From the NCBI GenBank assembly GCA_051872395.1, contig JBJEDU010000015.1, forward strand, positions 1-39,134: 39,134 nt of DNA, given 5' to 3'. The position numbers were made by a program, and so were the translations under genes. The notes below the pieces were generated by a model. That model had not been told where the DNA came from and made no database searches. It saw nothing but the letters and a program-made list of their open reading frames with translations. Origin of the DNA: JBJEDU01 sp051872395 (lineage in GTDB: Bacteria > Bacillota_I > Bacilli_A > RFN20 > CAG-826). Shown in pieces: positions 1 through 8,700 of the stretch. Numbering within the stretch: the stretch's first letter is position 1; each line of letters begins with the position of its first letter.

Positions 1-1
1 T

Positions 2-148
2 ATTATTGAATTACTTGATGATGCATTCGCTAATGTTAACGATGAAGTAATTTTTGAAAATTTAAATATTAAAGTAATCGCTATTGGAAAACACCATATC
101 GTTAAAAAGATTTTAGTGACTCCAATTAAAAAAGAAGAGGAAGACTAA
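2..148 (+). CDS. C-terminal end of CorC/HlyC-type transporter-associated protein (partial)
   Basis: Only the last 48 codons and a TAA stop are inside the window; the gene begins upstream. The tail reads as two short beta strands (DEVIFENLNIKV, then HHIVKKILVT) ahead of a charged KKEEED end. This matches the usual C-terminal transporter-associated domain of the CorC/HlyC family, where a 'GDEVEYENLRFTV...RRIKKVRV' pattern is typical. Those are membrane proteins with CBS domains, linked to Mg2+/Co2+ efflux or haemolysin-like annotations. The assignment is by pattern recall on a short fragment, so it is tentative. The stop codon overlaps the convergent gene by 4 bases. Confidence 0.5.
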   Translation: MIELLDDAFANVNDEVIFENLNIKVIAIGKHHIVKKILVTPIKKEEED

Positions 149-159
149 TAAATCTTCCT
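138..159 (+). terminator. Probable intrinsic terminator of the upstream gene, inside the convergent gene
   Basis: AGGAAGA (138-144) pairs with TCTTCCT (153-159) around an 8-base loop and is followed by a T-rich run (TATTGTTTCTTTTATTTT). The hairpin spans the stop codon of the rightward gene and lies in the last codons of the leftward methyltransferase-like gene. Confidence 0.45.
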
Positions 160-1230
160 TATTGTTTCTTTTATTTTATCGGTTTTTAATAATGATGAGA
201 TTTCTTCAAATGAATTAATCTCATCATTTTTATGATAGAAATATAATTTATTGATGACTTCATCGCATATGTCTTTGCTTTTTAAATAATTACTTTCTTC
301 AAAATTATTGATTGTTTCATAAAAAAGTGAGATATAACATCTTCTTATTAAAGCGATAATTGAATCTTCTATCCAATAAAGAAATTTACTATTTGGATAT
401 TTTTTCTCGTATTTAATTATTTTTAAATACAAAGGTAATGCATCGTTTGGATTATGCCATAAATCAAAGAAGCAATAATCAGCGTTATTATTAAATTCTT
501 CTTTTAAATAGACGAAAGCATCTTTATAAATTATTTTGATTTTTTCTTTGTGTTTAATTTGAGGCATGATTTGACTATTAAATATTTCAATAATGTTTTT
601 ATTATTTTCAATAATAGTAATATGTTTGATGTCTTCTTTTTCGCTGAGCATATAGGCGATATAACCAAGCCCTAAACCAAACAATATAACATTTCCTTTC
701 ATCTTTGAAATATGAGGTTTCATCGTTTCGATTTCATTTGGAGTTATGAGCATCCAAATCTTTTCGTTTTCTATTAAAGAAATAAATTTAAATTGTTCTA
801 CAAAATATCCATATGGAGTTAATTCATGATATTTTTCATCAACATATAAATCATTTAATGGAAATAATTCATATGGTTCATAACTTAAATATTCAAGTTT
901 GAGATTTCCTTTTTTAAAAGGAGTAATTTTTATATTTTGATAATAAGGATTAGTTAAATAATCTTCTTTATTTAATCGGTGGAGATTATTTTTTAAATAC
1001 AAATCGAGACAATTTCTATTTTCTTCATTTGTATAATCTATTTCATATTCGCTGACTATTTTTTCGATGATTTCATCTTTTTCTTGCTCAATATTTCCTT
1101 TATTTATTTCAATAGTGGAATAAGAAGAGAAGATATCATTCATCAAAAATGACATCGACATATTTATTTCTTTGATGTCGATTAATTCTTCTAATTTGTT
1201 TTTGTCTTCGGGTGTTAATTTTATTTTCAT
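145..1230 (-). CDS. SAM-methyltransferase-like (Rossmann fold) protein, function unknown
   Basis: This 361-residue protein has no signal peptide or clear membrane helix. Residues about 180-212 read VILFGLGLGY ... ITIIENN, which is a motif I glycine-rich loop followed by the acidic end of strand 2, as in class I methyltransferases and spermidine synthase-like proteins. A later DYCFFDLWHN segment (about 252-261) fits the motif IV strand. The N-terminal 110 residues are charged and helical and I do not recognise them. The substrate cannot be told. The start ATG at 1228-1230 has a weak AGAAAG upstream. It diverges from the zinc-ribbon gene at 1269 with only 38 bases between the starts and overlaps the upstream convergent gene by 4 bases at its 3' end. 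Confidence 0.6.
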   Translation of the reverse strand: MKIKLTPEDKNKLEELIDIKEINMSMSFLMNDIFSSYSTIEINKGNIEQEKDEIIEKIVSEYEIDYTNEENRNCLDLYLKNNLHRLNKEDYLTNPYYQNIKITPFKKGNLKLEYLSYEPYELFPLNDLYVDEKYHELTPYGYFVEQFKFISLIENEKIWMLITPNEIETMKPHISKMKGNVILFGLGLGYIAYMLSEKEDIKHITIIENNKNIIEIFNSQIMPQIKHKEKIKIIYKDAFVYLKEEFNNNADYCFFDLWHNPNDALPLYLKIIKYEKKYPNSKFLYWIEDSIIALIRRCYISLFYETINNFEESNYLKSKDICDEVINKLYFYHKNDEINSFEEISSLLKTDKIKETIRKIY

Positions 1231-1253
1231 CTTTTATTTTCTTTCTAAAATAT

Positions 1254-1259
1254 TATAAT
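1254..1259 (+). promoter_or_regulatory. -10 element just upstream of the gene at 1269
   Basis: A perfect TATAAT ends 9 bases before the ATG at 1269. No good -35 is visible 16-18 bases upstream (CTTTTA at 1231-1236). If used, transcription would start at or a few bases before the ATG, giving a leaderless mRNA. There is no Shine-Dalgarno sequence before this ATG. Confidence 0.4.
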
Positions 1260-1268
1260 ATTTTCGAT

Positions 1269-2330
1269 ATGGCAATTAAACAGGGTTATTGTATTTATTG
1301 TGATACGGACGATGATAAAAGTCGTATTTTTTCATTGAATAGTGAAGCGACAGTGTGTTATTGCCCTAACTGTTTACATGAACAAAAACCAGTTGAGGCG
1401 ATGGATGCTTATAAAAAATTCATTACTAAGAAACTCGATTCAGCGGATTATTATTTATTCAAATTAAATGAGTTCGCGAACGCATATCAAGCTTACGCTG
1501 AAATTTTAGAAATTATCCCAAATTATTACAAACCACTTTTTGGTCGTATGTATTCGCTTCTTTTGATGTCGACAGTTAGATCTTCTCAAATATTAAACAC
1601 TAATATTTTATTAACTAATGAAGCGATTAATTTCCATAAAGCGGATTTGCATGATGAATATTTTATATTTTTAACTCAAATAAATAAAATTTCTAATGAA
1701 TATATCAATCGTTTATTCCATCGATTAACAATTAGAAAACATTTTTTTGACGCTGAATGTATTCAACTTTATATTATTAGAATCAAAGAAGTTATTCAGT
1801 TTAAAAATACAATATTAAAAGAAATAACATTACTATTAGAAAAATTTGAAAAGCCAGAATATTCTTTATTAATTATCAAAATCAATAAAGAGTTAGAAAA
1901 TCTTTATGGAAGAATTAAAAATCAATACATTTCTACGGAAGGATATAAATATCGTCTTGTTAGTTTTGATAAAAATGGTGTTGCGTTACTAGCTAAATCT
2001 TCCGAAAAAATTAATACAAAAATATTCCGTTATCGTTTCTCAACATTAGATCCAAATCCAGACGAAGATAAAGTCGTCATTAAAGATACGCTTTTTAAAG
2101 ATCGTACCTATTTAAATCGTATGGTCAAAAATGTTTTACCTGTCATTTTATCGTGCTTTATCACATCAATAATATTTCTAATATTATCGTTTGTTTTATA
2201 TAGTCAAAAATTATCTTATTGGTTAATATTCCCAACCGTCAGTGGACTGACATTATTCGTCACTATTTTATTATTAGTTACTCGTTTATTAGTCAGTAAA
2301 AAATTTAAAAAGAATAAATTACTTAATTAA
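1269..2330 (+). CDS. Zinc-ribbon membrane protein of unknown function
   Basis: The 353-residue protein starts MAIKQGYC and carries a Zn-ribbon signature at its N-terminus: C8-x2-C11 and C32-x2-C35, with an extra C30. A helical middle part (about 50-230) looks TPR-like in its alternation (ANAYQAYAEILEIIPNYYKPLF) but I cannot assign repeats firmly. The C-terminal region has two hydrophobic helices (about 288-312 and 318-342) and a basic end, suggesting a membrane protein with most of its mass in the cytoplasm. An upstream GTG at 1212 would extend the frame by 19 residues. I rejected it because it lies inside the divergent gene, lacks a ribosome binding site, and precedes the TATAAT at 1254. Its 3' end overlaps rdgB by 12 bases. 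Confidence 0.6.
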   Translation: MAIKQGYCIYCDTDDDKSRIFSLNSEATVCYCPNCLHEQKPVEAMDAYKKFITKKLDSADYYLFKLNEFANAYQAYAEILEIIPNYYKPLFGRMYSLLLMSTVRSSQILNTNILLTNEAINFHKADLHDEYFIFLTQINKISNEYINRLFHRLTIRKHFFDAECIQLYIIRIKEVIQFKNTILKEITLLLEKFEKPEYSLLIIKINKELENLYGRIKNQYISTEGYKYRLVSFDKNGVALLAKSSEKINTKIFRYRFSTLDPNPDEDKVVIKDTLFKDRTYLNRMVKNVLPVILSCFITSIIFLILSFVLYSQKLSYWLIFPTVSGLTLFVTILLLVTRLLVSKKFKKNKLLN

Positions 2331-2336
2331 TTTATT
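2299..2336 (-). terminator. Possible terminator of rdgB inside the convergent gene
   Basis: On the minus strand, AATAAATTA and TAATTTATT (plus-strand arms 2313-2321 and 2328-2336) can form a 9-bp stem. It is followed by a T-rich run (CTTTTTAAATTTTTT, plus-strand 2299-2312). The stem is entirely A/T, so it is weak. It lies within the last codons of the rightward gene. Confidence 0.3.
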
Positions 2337-2918
2337 AATTTTCAAATATGTAATTAATTTTTTTAACGCTTTTCCTCGATGAGAATAAGCGTTTTTTTCA
2401 TCTTCTGTGGCCAAAGAAAATACTTTGTGGAGGTCATGACTATAAAAACAAGGATCGTAACCAAATCCATTTTGATTTTCATGAATTTCAACAATTTCTC
2501 CTTCGGCTTCACCAATAAATTTTTTATATTCTTTATCAACATTTAATAAGACAATTGCACAGACAAATTTTGCGCTTTTATCTTTGTTTTTTAATAGTTC
2601 ATTAATATGATTCATCGCGTTAGTGTAGCCACCTAATTCTTTAGCATAACGTGATGTATATATTCCGGGAGCGTTATCGAGTGATTTAATTTCTAAACCT
2701 GAATCATCAGCGATGATTGGCATGGAGGTCGCTTTAGCGACAGCTTCTGCTTTAATAAGAGCGTTTTCAACATATGTTGTCCCATTTTCATTAGCCTCTT
2801 GAAAATCAAGATTTAAATCATTTAATCCATAAACTGTAATTCCGTGTGGAGAAAGTATTTTTCTTACTTCTTTGAGTTTATGCTCGTTACTCGAAGCAAA
2901 TATTATTTCAAAATTCAT
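2319..2918 (-). CDS. rdgB: XTP/dITP pyrophosphatase (RdgB/HAM1 family)
   Basis: The 199-residue protein hydrolyses non-canonical purine triphosphates (dITP, XTP) to monophosphates and pyrophosphate, keeping deaminated bases out of nucleic acids. The N-terminal FASSNEHKLKEV, the IIADDSGLEI active-site segment, the APGIYTSRYA loop, and the NGFGYDPCF plus SHRGKALKKL motifs are all present in family order. Length is normal. The ATG at 2916-2918 has an AAGGA about 12 bases upstream, somewhat distant. It diverges from cdd (96 bases between starts), and its 3' end overlaps the zinc-ribbon gene. Confidence 0.95.
   Translation of the reverse strand: MNFEIIFASSNEHKLKEVRKILSPHGITVYGLNDLNLDFQEANENGTTYVENALIKAEAVAKATSMPIIADDSGLEIKSLDNAPGIYTSRYAKELGGYTNAMNHINELLKNKDKSAKFVCAIVLLNVDKEYKKFIGEAEGEIVEIHENQNGFGYDPCFYSHDLHKVFSLATEDEKNAYSHRGKALKKLITYLKINKLIK
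2365..2398 (+). terminator. Intrinsic terminator of the zinc-ribbon gene, inside rdgB coding sequence
   Basis: AACGCTT (2365-2371) pairs with AAGCGTT (2387-2393), and an inner CTC/GAG pairing is possible. The hairpin is followed at once by seven T (2392-2398). It faces the rightward gene that ends at 2330 and lies in the 3' part of the leftward rdgB gene. Confidence 0.6.
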
Positions 2919-3014
2919 AACTATGTTTGTCCTTGTATTTATATTTTACAATATTTTTAAATGCTTTAAATATTTCTTTTATCTCGTTAAAATATATGTA
3001 CAAAGGAAAAACAT

Positions 3015-3413
3015 ATGGAATATAAAAGCTTGTATGACTTAGCGCTTACAAAGGCTAAGGAATTTAAAATCTCTAAAAATGTGGAAATCGGTAGTGTTGG
3101 ATGTGCATTAATCAACGAAAATGGACATGTCTATTCAGGAAAGAATCTCGATATGTATTGTTCACTTGGAATGTGCGCTGAAAGAAACGCTATATCGACA
3201 GCGTTGAGTGAAGAAGTTGTTCCCATCACTCATTTAATTTGTGTTCATAAATCTGGACAGATTATTACTCCTTGTGGAGCGTGCATTGAGTTTATGAAGC
3301 AATTAGATTACTTAACGAAAGATATAAAAATAATTATTTCTTTAGAACCAGTTCAAACCATTTCACTTACTGATATGGTAACCCATTGGTGGAAAGAAGA
3401 ACTTCATAAATAA
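3015..3413 (+). CDS. cdd: Cytidine deaminase
   Basis: The 132-residue protein deaminates cytidine/deoxycytidine to uridine/deoxyuridine in pyrimidine salvage. The zinc-site motifs are intact: CAERNAI (Cys ligand plus catalytic Glu) and PCGAC (two Cys ligands). This is the small homotetrameric form of normal length. An AAAGGA lies about 7 bases before the ATG. It appears to be a single-gene transcript, ended by a hairpin with a T run about 35 bases after the stop. Confidence 0.95.
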   Translation: MEYKSLYDLALTKAKEFKISKNVEIGSVGCALINENGHVYSGKNLDMYCSLGMCAERNAISTALSEEVVPITHLICVHKSGQIITPCGACIEFMKQLDYLTKDIKIIISLEPVQTISLTDMVTHWWKEELHK

Positions 3414-3446
3414 TTTGTTGATTAATAAAGTAAAAAGTAACAATAT

Positions 3447-3477
3447 AACAAGTTTCATCGTGGAACTTGTTTTTTTA
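3447..3477 (+). terminator. Intrinsic terminator after cdd
   Basis: AACAAGTT (3447-3454) and AACTTGTT (3464-3471) form an 8-bp stem around a 9-base loop, with a T run directly after (3470-3476). Confidence 0.65.
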
Positions 3478-3521
3478 CTTTAAAAAGCAATAAATCCACC
3501 TTAAATATGCAATGAAAAAGT

Positions 3522-3556
3522 AAAAAAAACTTGAAATAGCATTTTGCTATTTCAAG
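3522..3556 (-). terminator. Intrinsic terminator of the trxA/tRNA-Gly transcript
   Basis: CTTGAAATAGCA (3530-3541) and TGCTATTTCAAG (3545-3556) form a perfect 12-bp stem with a 3-base loop. On the minus strand it is followed by eight T (plus-strand A run 3522-3529). It sits 16 bases past the CCA end of the tRNA. Confidence 0.85.
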
Positions 3557-3571
3557 AATAAAATATCAGTT

Positions 3572-3645
3572 TGGAGCAGATGACGAGAATCGAACTCGCA
3601 TAATCAGCTTGGAAGGCTGATGTTCTGCCATTGAACTACATCTGC
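3572..3645 (-). tRNA. tRNA-Gly (anticodon TCC), CCA encoded
   Basis: Read on the minus strand, a 74-base cloverleaf folds from GCAGATG to CATCTGC (acceptor stem 7 bp), discriminator T, then an encoded CCA (plus 3572-3574). The D arm contains AGTTCAATGG, the anticodon arm CAGCCTTCCAAGCTG places TCC (plus 3611-3613) in the loop, and the T arm has GAGTTCGATTCTC. The tRNA reads GGN glycine codons, chiefly GGA. Confidence 0.95.
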
Positions 3646-3657
3646 GCTGCGTTATAG

Positions 3658-3687
3658 ATTATATAGCGGTTGACTTTTCTTTTTCAA
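3658..3687 (-). promoter_or_regulatory. Promoter of tRNA-Gly
   Basis: On the minus strand a TTGAAA (plus 3682-3687) and a perfect TATAAT (plus 3658-3663) are 18 bases apart. The first base of the mature tRNA lies 12 bases beyond the -10. This gives the tRNA its own sigma-A-type start in the 45-base gap after trxA. Confidence 0.65.
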
Positions 3688-3690
3688 CTA

Positions 3691-3996
3691 TTATTTTATA
3701 AAATTCAACAATCTATCTTTTGGTAAAAAACCCACAGATTTATTTTTTGATGTTCCATTCTCATAAAGTAGTAGTGTGGGAATTGATTGAATATTGTTTT
3801 CTTTGCAAATATTGATGAATTCCATTTCATCAGTGTCGACTTTAACAATCGTCACATCAACTTCGTTTTCAATTTCCTCAATTACTTCACCAAGCATGCG
3901 ACATGGTCCACACCAAGAAGCATAAAAGTCAACGAGAACTTTTCCTTCTTTAATTAAATTTTTATATTCATTCTCTGTTTTAACATGTATGATCAT
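3691..3996 (-). CDS. trxA: Thioredoxin
   Basis: The 101-residue thiol-disulfide carrier has the classical active site WCGPC (residues about 28-32) inside DFYASWCGPCRM. The cis-proline loop SIPTLLLYENG is also present. Length is typical. A strong AGGAGG lies about 8 bases before the ATG, in the 13-base gap after the TraX-like gene, so it is probably the last protein gene of a three-gene leftward operon. It is likely the general cytoplasmic disulfide reductant, recycled by a thioredoxin reductase not seen here. Confidence 0.95.
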   Translation of the reverse strand: MIIHVKTENEYKNLIKEGKVLVDFYASWCGPCRMLGEVIEEIENEVDVTIVKVDTDEMEFINICKENNIQSIPTLLLYENGTSKNKSVGFLPKDRLLNFIK

Positions 3997-4009
3997 TTTG
4001 TTTTGCCTC

Positions 4010-4891
4010 CTATAAGTTTATTAGCATAAATATTCCATAGAGAACTAGTAAATGTACTGGATAATATAAATAATTTATTATCTTAGTAACTTTTGAACTA
4101 TATCCTCCTTTTCCATTATACAACAAAATAAATATTCCTGACATCATTGCGTATAATTGCACTTCATAATCAACAAATACAAATCTTTGTGGAATATTTT
4201 TGTAAATGAAATAATGGATTAAATTAACTGCGACTAAAAAAGTTATAGAAATAAGATTTTCATATATTTGATAATTTTTATCATATTTAGATAAATCTTT
4301 TTCATCTTTGGTTGAAGGATAAAATGTCGAGAACATAAATCTCGTCAATTTTTTTGCAAAATAGAAGCCTAAACACAATAAGATGCTGTACCAATAATAT
4401 TGCATTCTGATGTAATCAGGTAAAAAGATAACGTTGATATTATTGCCAAATTCTAAACAATAAGAAACACCACATAAAATGGAATAGGCGATAGGTAATA
4501 TCGCTAATAATTTGATATATATTTTTTTATTATCTAAGGCCCAAATCATTAATAAACATAAGGTTAAATCAATAAATATGTTTCCTTCAGATAAATTCAT
4601 TTCCATGACATAGAGGGCAAACATTTCTCCAATAGAAATTATTAAAGCCATACCAAGTAGTCTATAAAAGTATTTTTTGACATTTTTAGTATGAAAGAAA
4701 CCTTCAACAATTAAAAAGATAAATAAAGGAAGAGCGAATCTTCCAATAATTCTAAATACATTTGCGATTTCTAAAATTTGAGATGAACTATAATACATTT
4801 CCATTAAATAACCGATATGATCGATAGTCATAAATAGAAACGCTAAAATTCTAATAATAAAAGAAGATAAAAAAGTAAAATTCTTTTTCAT
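4010..4891 (-). CDS. TraX-like polytopic membrane protein
   Basis: The 293-residue protein is almost wholly hydrophobic with about 8 predicted membrane helices. The N-terminal pattern AFLFMTIDHIGYLM, then FRIIGRFALPLFIFLIVEGFFHTKN, matches the TraX family. TraX is known for F-pilin N-acetylation, but in Firmicutes it is a common chromosomal protein of unclear role, and acyl transfer is only a family-level guess. There is no conjugation gene nearby, so a pilus role is not supported. It lies 3 bases downstream of the CPBP gene stop-to-start and 13 bases upstream of trxA, consistent with cotranscription. Confidence 0.75.
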   Translation of the reverse strand: MKKNFTFLSSFIIRILAFLFMTIDHIGYLMEMYYSSSQILEIANVFRIIGRFALPLFIFLIVEGFFHTKNVKKYFYRLLGMALIISIGEMFALYVMEMNLSEGNIFIDLTLCLLMIWALDNKKIYIKLLAILPIAYSILCGVSYCLEFGNNINVIFLPDYIRMQYYWYSILLCLGFYFAKKLTRFMFSTFYPSTKDEKDLSKYDKNYQIYENLISITFLVAVNLIHYFIYKNIPQRFVFVDYEVQLYAMMSGIFILLYNGKGGYSSKVTKIINYLYYPVHLLVLYGIFMLINL

Positions 4892-4894
4892 AGT

Positions 4895-5641
4895 TTAAAA
4901 ACATTCTATTATCGCTATTAAGTTATTTAAAATATGCGCGGTCAAAGAGGCTGCTAAACCATATTTTTCATAAACGATAGATAAACAGACACCTGATAAA
5001 ACATAACTTGGAATTATTAATAATTCATCCACTAAGTTTTGAATGTTTCCACTTATTAAAGCGTTAAAATCAAAATGGATGAAAGCAAATACTAAAGAAG
5101 ATAAGATGATAGCTAATAATTTCCCTTTTCTTCTTATGAAGGAATATAAACCTAATCGATAAGTTAATTCTTCACAAATTGGTCCAATAAAAACAAATAC
5201 AATTACCGCTAAAAGGGGCATTGATCTTGTATATGTAACAATCGCTTGTTGGTTACTATTTGAACTTTTGCTAATAAATGGACTAACAATTGAACTATAA
5301 AATCTAGTTATTGCAATCATAATTAATAAACAAATTATTCCAGCCATATAACTAGATATCTTCTTAAAAGAAGAACTAAAAATATTTTTGAAATCTTTTA
5401 ATAAAGTTAATACGAACGCTAAAAGTGTTACTATGTAAGTTATTGTTGTGACAATCATTCCTTCTTTTCCAACAAATAATATTTCTATTTCTTCTGCAGT
5501 ATGACCTTGTTTTAAAAGAATGAATGTGACGATACTTGTAACAATTACTGAAATTAATTGAAGCCCAACTAGACCAATAACAAAGCAACTTATTTGCTTG
5601 ATGAATGATAGATAATAAACATTACTTTTCTTCTGGCACAT
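4895..5641 (-). CDS. CPBP-family intramembrane glutamic protease
   Basis: The 248-residue polytopic membrane protein carries the family's catalytic motifs: EELTYR (Glu157-Glu158-x3-Arg162), FAFIHF (His189) and a late TAHILNN histidine motif. These place the active site within the membrane as in Rce1/MmrCE1-type proteases. The bacterial substrates are usually unknown; bacteriocin self-immunity and prepeptide processing are documented roles in the family. No bacteriocin precursor is visible next to it. It is the first gene of the leftward CPBP-TraX-trxA unit. No good Shine-Dalgarno precedes the ATG. A candidate promoter lies at 5687-5716. Confidence 0.85.
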   Translation of the reverse strand: MCQKKSNVYYLSFIKQISCFVIGLVGLQLISVIVTSIVTFILLKQGHTAEEIEILFVGKEGMIVTTITYIVTLLAFVLTLLKDFKNIFSSSFKKISSYMAGIICLLIMIAITRFYSSIVSPFISKSSNSNQQAIVTYTRSMPLLAVIVFVFIGPICEELTYRLGLYSFIRRKGKLLAIILSSLVFAFIHFDFNALISGNIQNLVDELLIIPSYVLSGVCLSIVYEKYGLAASLTAHILNNLIAIIECF

Positions 5642-5667
5642 AATTTAATACTTTTTTCTCTTTTTTA

Positions 5668-5696
5668 TTGATATAAATCTTTTAAAATAATACACT
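5668..5696 (+). promoter_or_regulatory. Candidate promoter of the giant gene
   Basis: TTGATA (5668-5673) and TACACT (5691-5696) are spaced 17 bases apart. The predicted start near 5703 falls inside the palindrome at 5700-5717 and gives a leader of about 25 bases to the ATG at 5729. Confidence 0.45.
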
Positions 5697-5716
5697 ATTA
5701 TTGAATATATATTCAA
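5687..5716 (-). promoter_or_regulatory. Candidate promoter of the CPBP-TraX-trxA unit
   Basis: On the minus strand TTGAAT (plus 5711-5716) and TATTAT (plus 5687-5692) are 18 bases apart. The -35 element is one half of the palindrome at 5700-5717, and the -10 overlaps the rightward promoter. Confidence 0.5.
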
Positions 5717-5717
5717 T
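5700..5717. promoter_or_regulatory. 18-bp perfect palindrome between divergent promoters, possible operator
   Basis: ATTGAATATATATTCAAT is its own reverse complement. It covers the predicted start site of the rightward giant gene and the -35 of the leftward protease unit. A dimeric repressor bound here could control both directions. No regulator gene is adjacent. Confidence 0.45.
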
Positions 5718-5728
5718 CAATTTTATTT

Positions 5729-8700
5729 ATGAATACACATCTGATTTTATCTTTATCGATTTCAACCATTGTAGATTTATCTTTTATTGGTCTATTTATT
5801 CTCATTTTATTATTCTTTGTTATTCGTGGATTTATTTCGATGCACAAAGGAATTTTTAAAACCGGTTATAAATTTATCATGTTCGCTATATTGGTTTTAG
5901 TGGCTATTTTTACCTTAGAACCAATTTCAAAATTAATTGGTAGTATCAATTTATCTTCGATTTTACCATTTAAAACTATTATATATACTAATACAGACGC
6001 TGGTGTTTCATATAATGTAACAATTTCATCTTTATATCACACCATTCAAGAATCGGTTAAAGGATTATATTTAATATATGGTATTTCCTCTTCAGTTAGT
6101 GAAGCGACAGCTTTATCTATCTCTTTAGCGGATTCTATAATTAAACTCGTTACTTTCATCATAGATTTGTTATTAATTTATACTCTTGGATATTTATTCA
6201 TCGTTTTAACATATCATTTATTTTTCAAACATCTCATTCCAAAAATTGCTCGAAGAAAATTAAAATTAAAAATTCCTTCCTTTATTATTGGTGGAATTAA
6301 TTATATTGTCGCTATGGCGTTATTTATTTCACCATTATCTTCTCTCGTTAATATTGTTAACCAAAGTTATCAAAGAACAAAAAGTGAGAATGATACTCAA
6401 TTAGTGAAGGAAATTGGTACTTATATTGACGCTTATAACAATTCGATTATCGCTAATTTATTTTTCAATTGGACTGTCGATGATCAAGGACTGACTATCG
6501 ACAGTCAATTAATGGATTATTTAACTTCCACTGTCACTGATAATGTCGGTATTTCTATTTATAGCGAAATTAATAATTTAATGGATGTTGTTACGACGAT
6601 TGGAAACGCGATTGTCGTTGATGAAAATGGAAACATTTCTGAAGGTTTGAATTATTCCTATTTGTTATCTCAAGGAGTTTTAGAAAATATATTCTCGACT
6701 TTAAAAGGTTCTAATTTAGTAATTTATTTGATTCCAATCGCTTTCTCATTCGCGACGAATATTCCTGCGTTATCTTCTTTTCTAGATACAAATTTAATCG
6801 AAGACGAATCAATTGACTGGAATTATGAATTTGAAAATTTAGAAACGGTAACTATCGATTTAATAAATTCTGGTATTGTCGATATATTTGTCGATAGAGA
6901 AAACAATACTTTTGATTTCACTTTGACAGATGAAAAAATGAATGAATTAATTCAAACTCTTTTAAGTGAAGAATCTTATGGTAATGTCTATCGTGTTTTA
7001 TCCTCTATTGATAATTCGAAATTATTAAAGAATTTATTACCAATATTCGTTTATTCTTTATTATCTTCTAATCCTCAACTTGCAACATATTTCCCTCATA
7101 GTTATGATGAACTCTCTGAAATCAATTGGGGATTTGAATTAGCGACTACTTATAATACTCTATATAAAATCAATAAAATTGATGACACTTTAGTGTCTAC
7201 AATTGTTTCTTTAATGAATAATAACTCATCTTCTTCATCTTCTACTTCTTCAAAAAGATTGGTCAATGAATCAGAAGAAGAAAGTGGTGATAACATCATT
7301 AAAGTCATTATTTCGAAATTGTTAGAACACCCTCAAAAATATATTGATATTTTAATCGGAGAAACTGATAAAAATGGCAATTTGACAAACATTGATGAAA
7401 ACGGTTATAGCAAAGTAAAATCCATGAAAGATTACCGTTTATTTGATTTAAGAATCATTCAATGTCTCATGAAAAGCGTCATTCAATCTTTACCTAGCCT
7501 TCTTTCAACAAGTGAAGAGATGGATACTTCAAAATTGCAAAACGCTGTCGATGAAATTTTATCTGATCGCCCAATTAAAAATATTAAAACTGAATTACTC
7601 ACTGTCATTAATATTCTTTCTTCATTTAATGATATCGATTCATTATTAGGATTAATTACAGGTGAAGAAGCATTAATTCCTGACGGAGGAACCATCGCGG
7701 ATATTGATGATGGTTTAATTTCTGCCTTAATTACTGCGTTACCACTTATGGAAAATTCGAAAATTTTATCGAATTTCGTTTTCCCACTTATCGAATCAGC
7801 GTTCAGTAGTGAAGATACTAAAAACATGCTTTTAGAGATTGGCCTCGATGTCAATAAATTTGATTTTGACGCTGATAATTTAGGACATGAATACGCTCAT
7901 ATATTAGGATTATTTGATTCAATTAAAGTTATTCTTGATATTCTTTCAAATGATACATCTGATTTAAGTGCAATGATTTCTTCATTCGCTGATTCTCATG
8001 TCCATTTAGCGAGATTGTTAGATGGTATCTATAATTCTCAAATATTCAATCCTTCAATGTATAATGATGAATCATTCTATGCAGTTATTAATTATCTCTT
8101 TGAAGATTTGATTAATATGACAGGTTTATCATTTAAACAAAATGAATTACCGGTAGATTTAAAATGGAACAATACACAAAATAAAAATGGTGATTATTAT
8201 TATGATAAAAATGGCGAACCAATTTACGATGGTGAAATTGGGGCGATTATAAATATTATTAGAGTGATTGGTAAAAACAATATTTTAGAACCTCTCCAAG
8301 ATTTTAGCTCAATTAGTTCTAATATTGGTGTTTTAGAAACAACTTATCACATTAGCGAATTATTTTATTCTATCGACGATAGTAAAGTTTTTTCATTGAC
8401 GATGGGGGATTTCTTAGACTCTGCATTAGAAACTACTGGTTTAATAGATAATGATTTAGGAATGACATTTAATAATGTCACAAGTTGGTCCAGAGAAGGC
8501 GATGTTTTAAAACAAGTATTAACTTCTATTTCTATTTTAGAAATCGATTTATCAAATATTGATTTGACTGCAGTAAAAGATGTTGTTGAATTGAATAATT
8601 TGCTCCATTCTCTCAGCGATTCCTCAATATTTGTTAAAAAGGACACAAATGAATTTTTATTCCCGAAATTTATTGAAAAGAAATTGATTGATAGTTTATC

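Noticed and set aside
1212..1268. GTG-initiated extension of the zinc-ribbon gene
   Set aside because: It lies upstream of the TATAAT and within the divergent gene; the extension is hydrophobic and unlike the zinc-ribbon start.
4010..4891. TraX-like gene as sign of a conjugative element
   Set aside because: No relaxase, pilus or transfer gene lies nearby; TraX-like genes are common on Firmicutes chromosomes.
7220..7260. Serine codon run in the giant gene as a simple-sequence repeat for phase variation
   Set aside because: Mixed TCA/TCT/TCC/AGT-type codons without a uniform unit, so slippage is unlikely; it reads as a linker.
7483..7854. 123-codon open frame opposite the giant gene
   Set aside because: Antisense shadow of a long real gene; no ribosome binding site, no recognisable domain.
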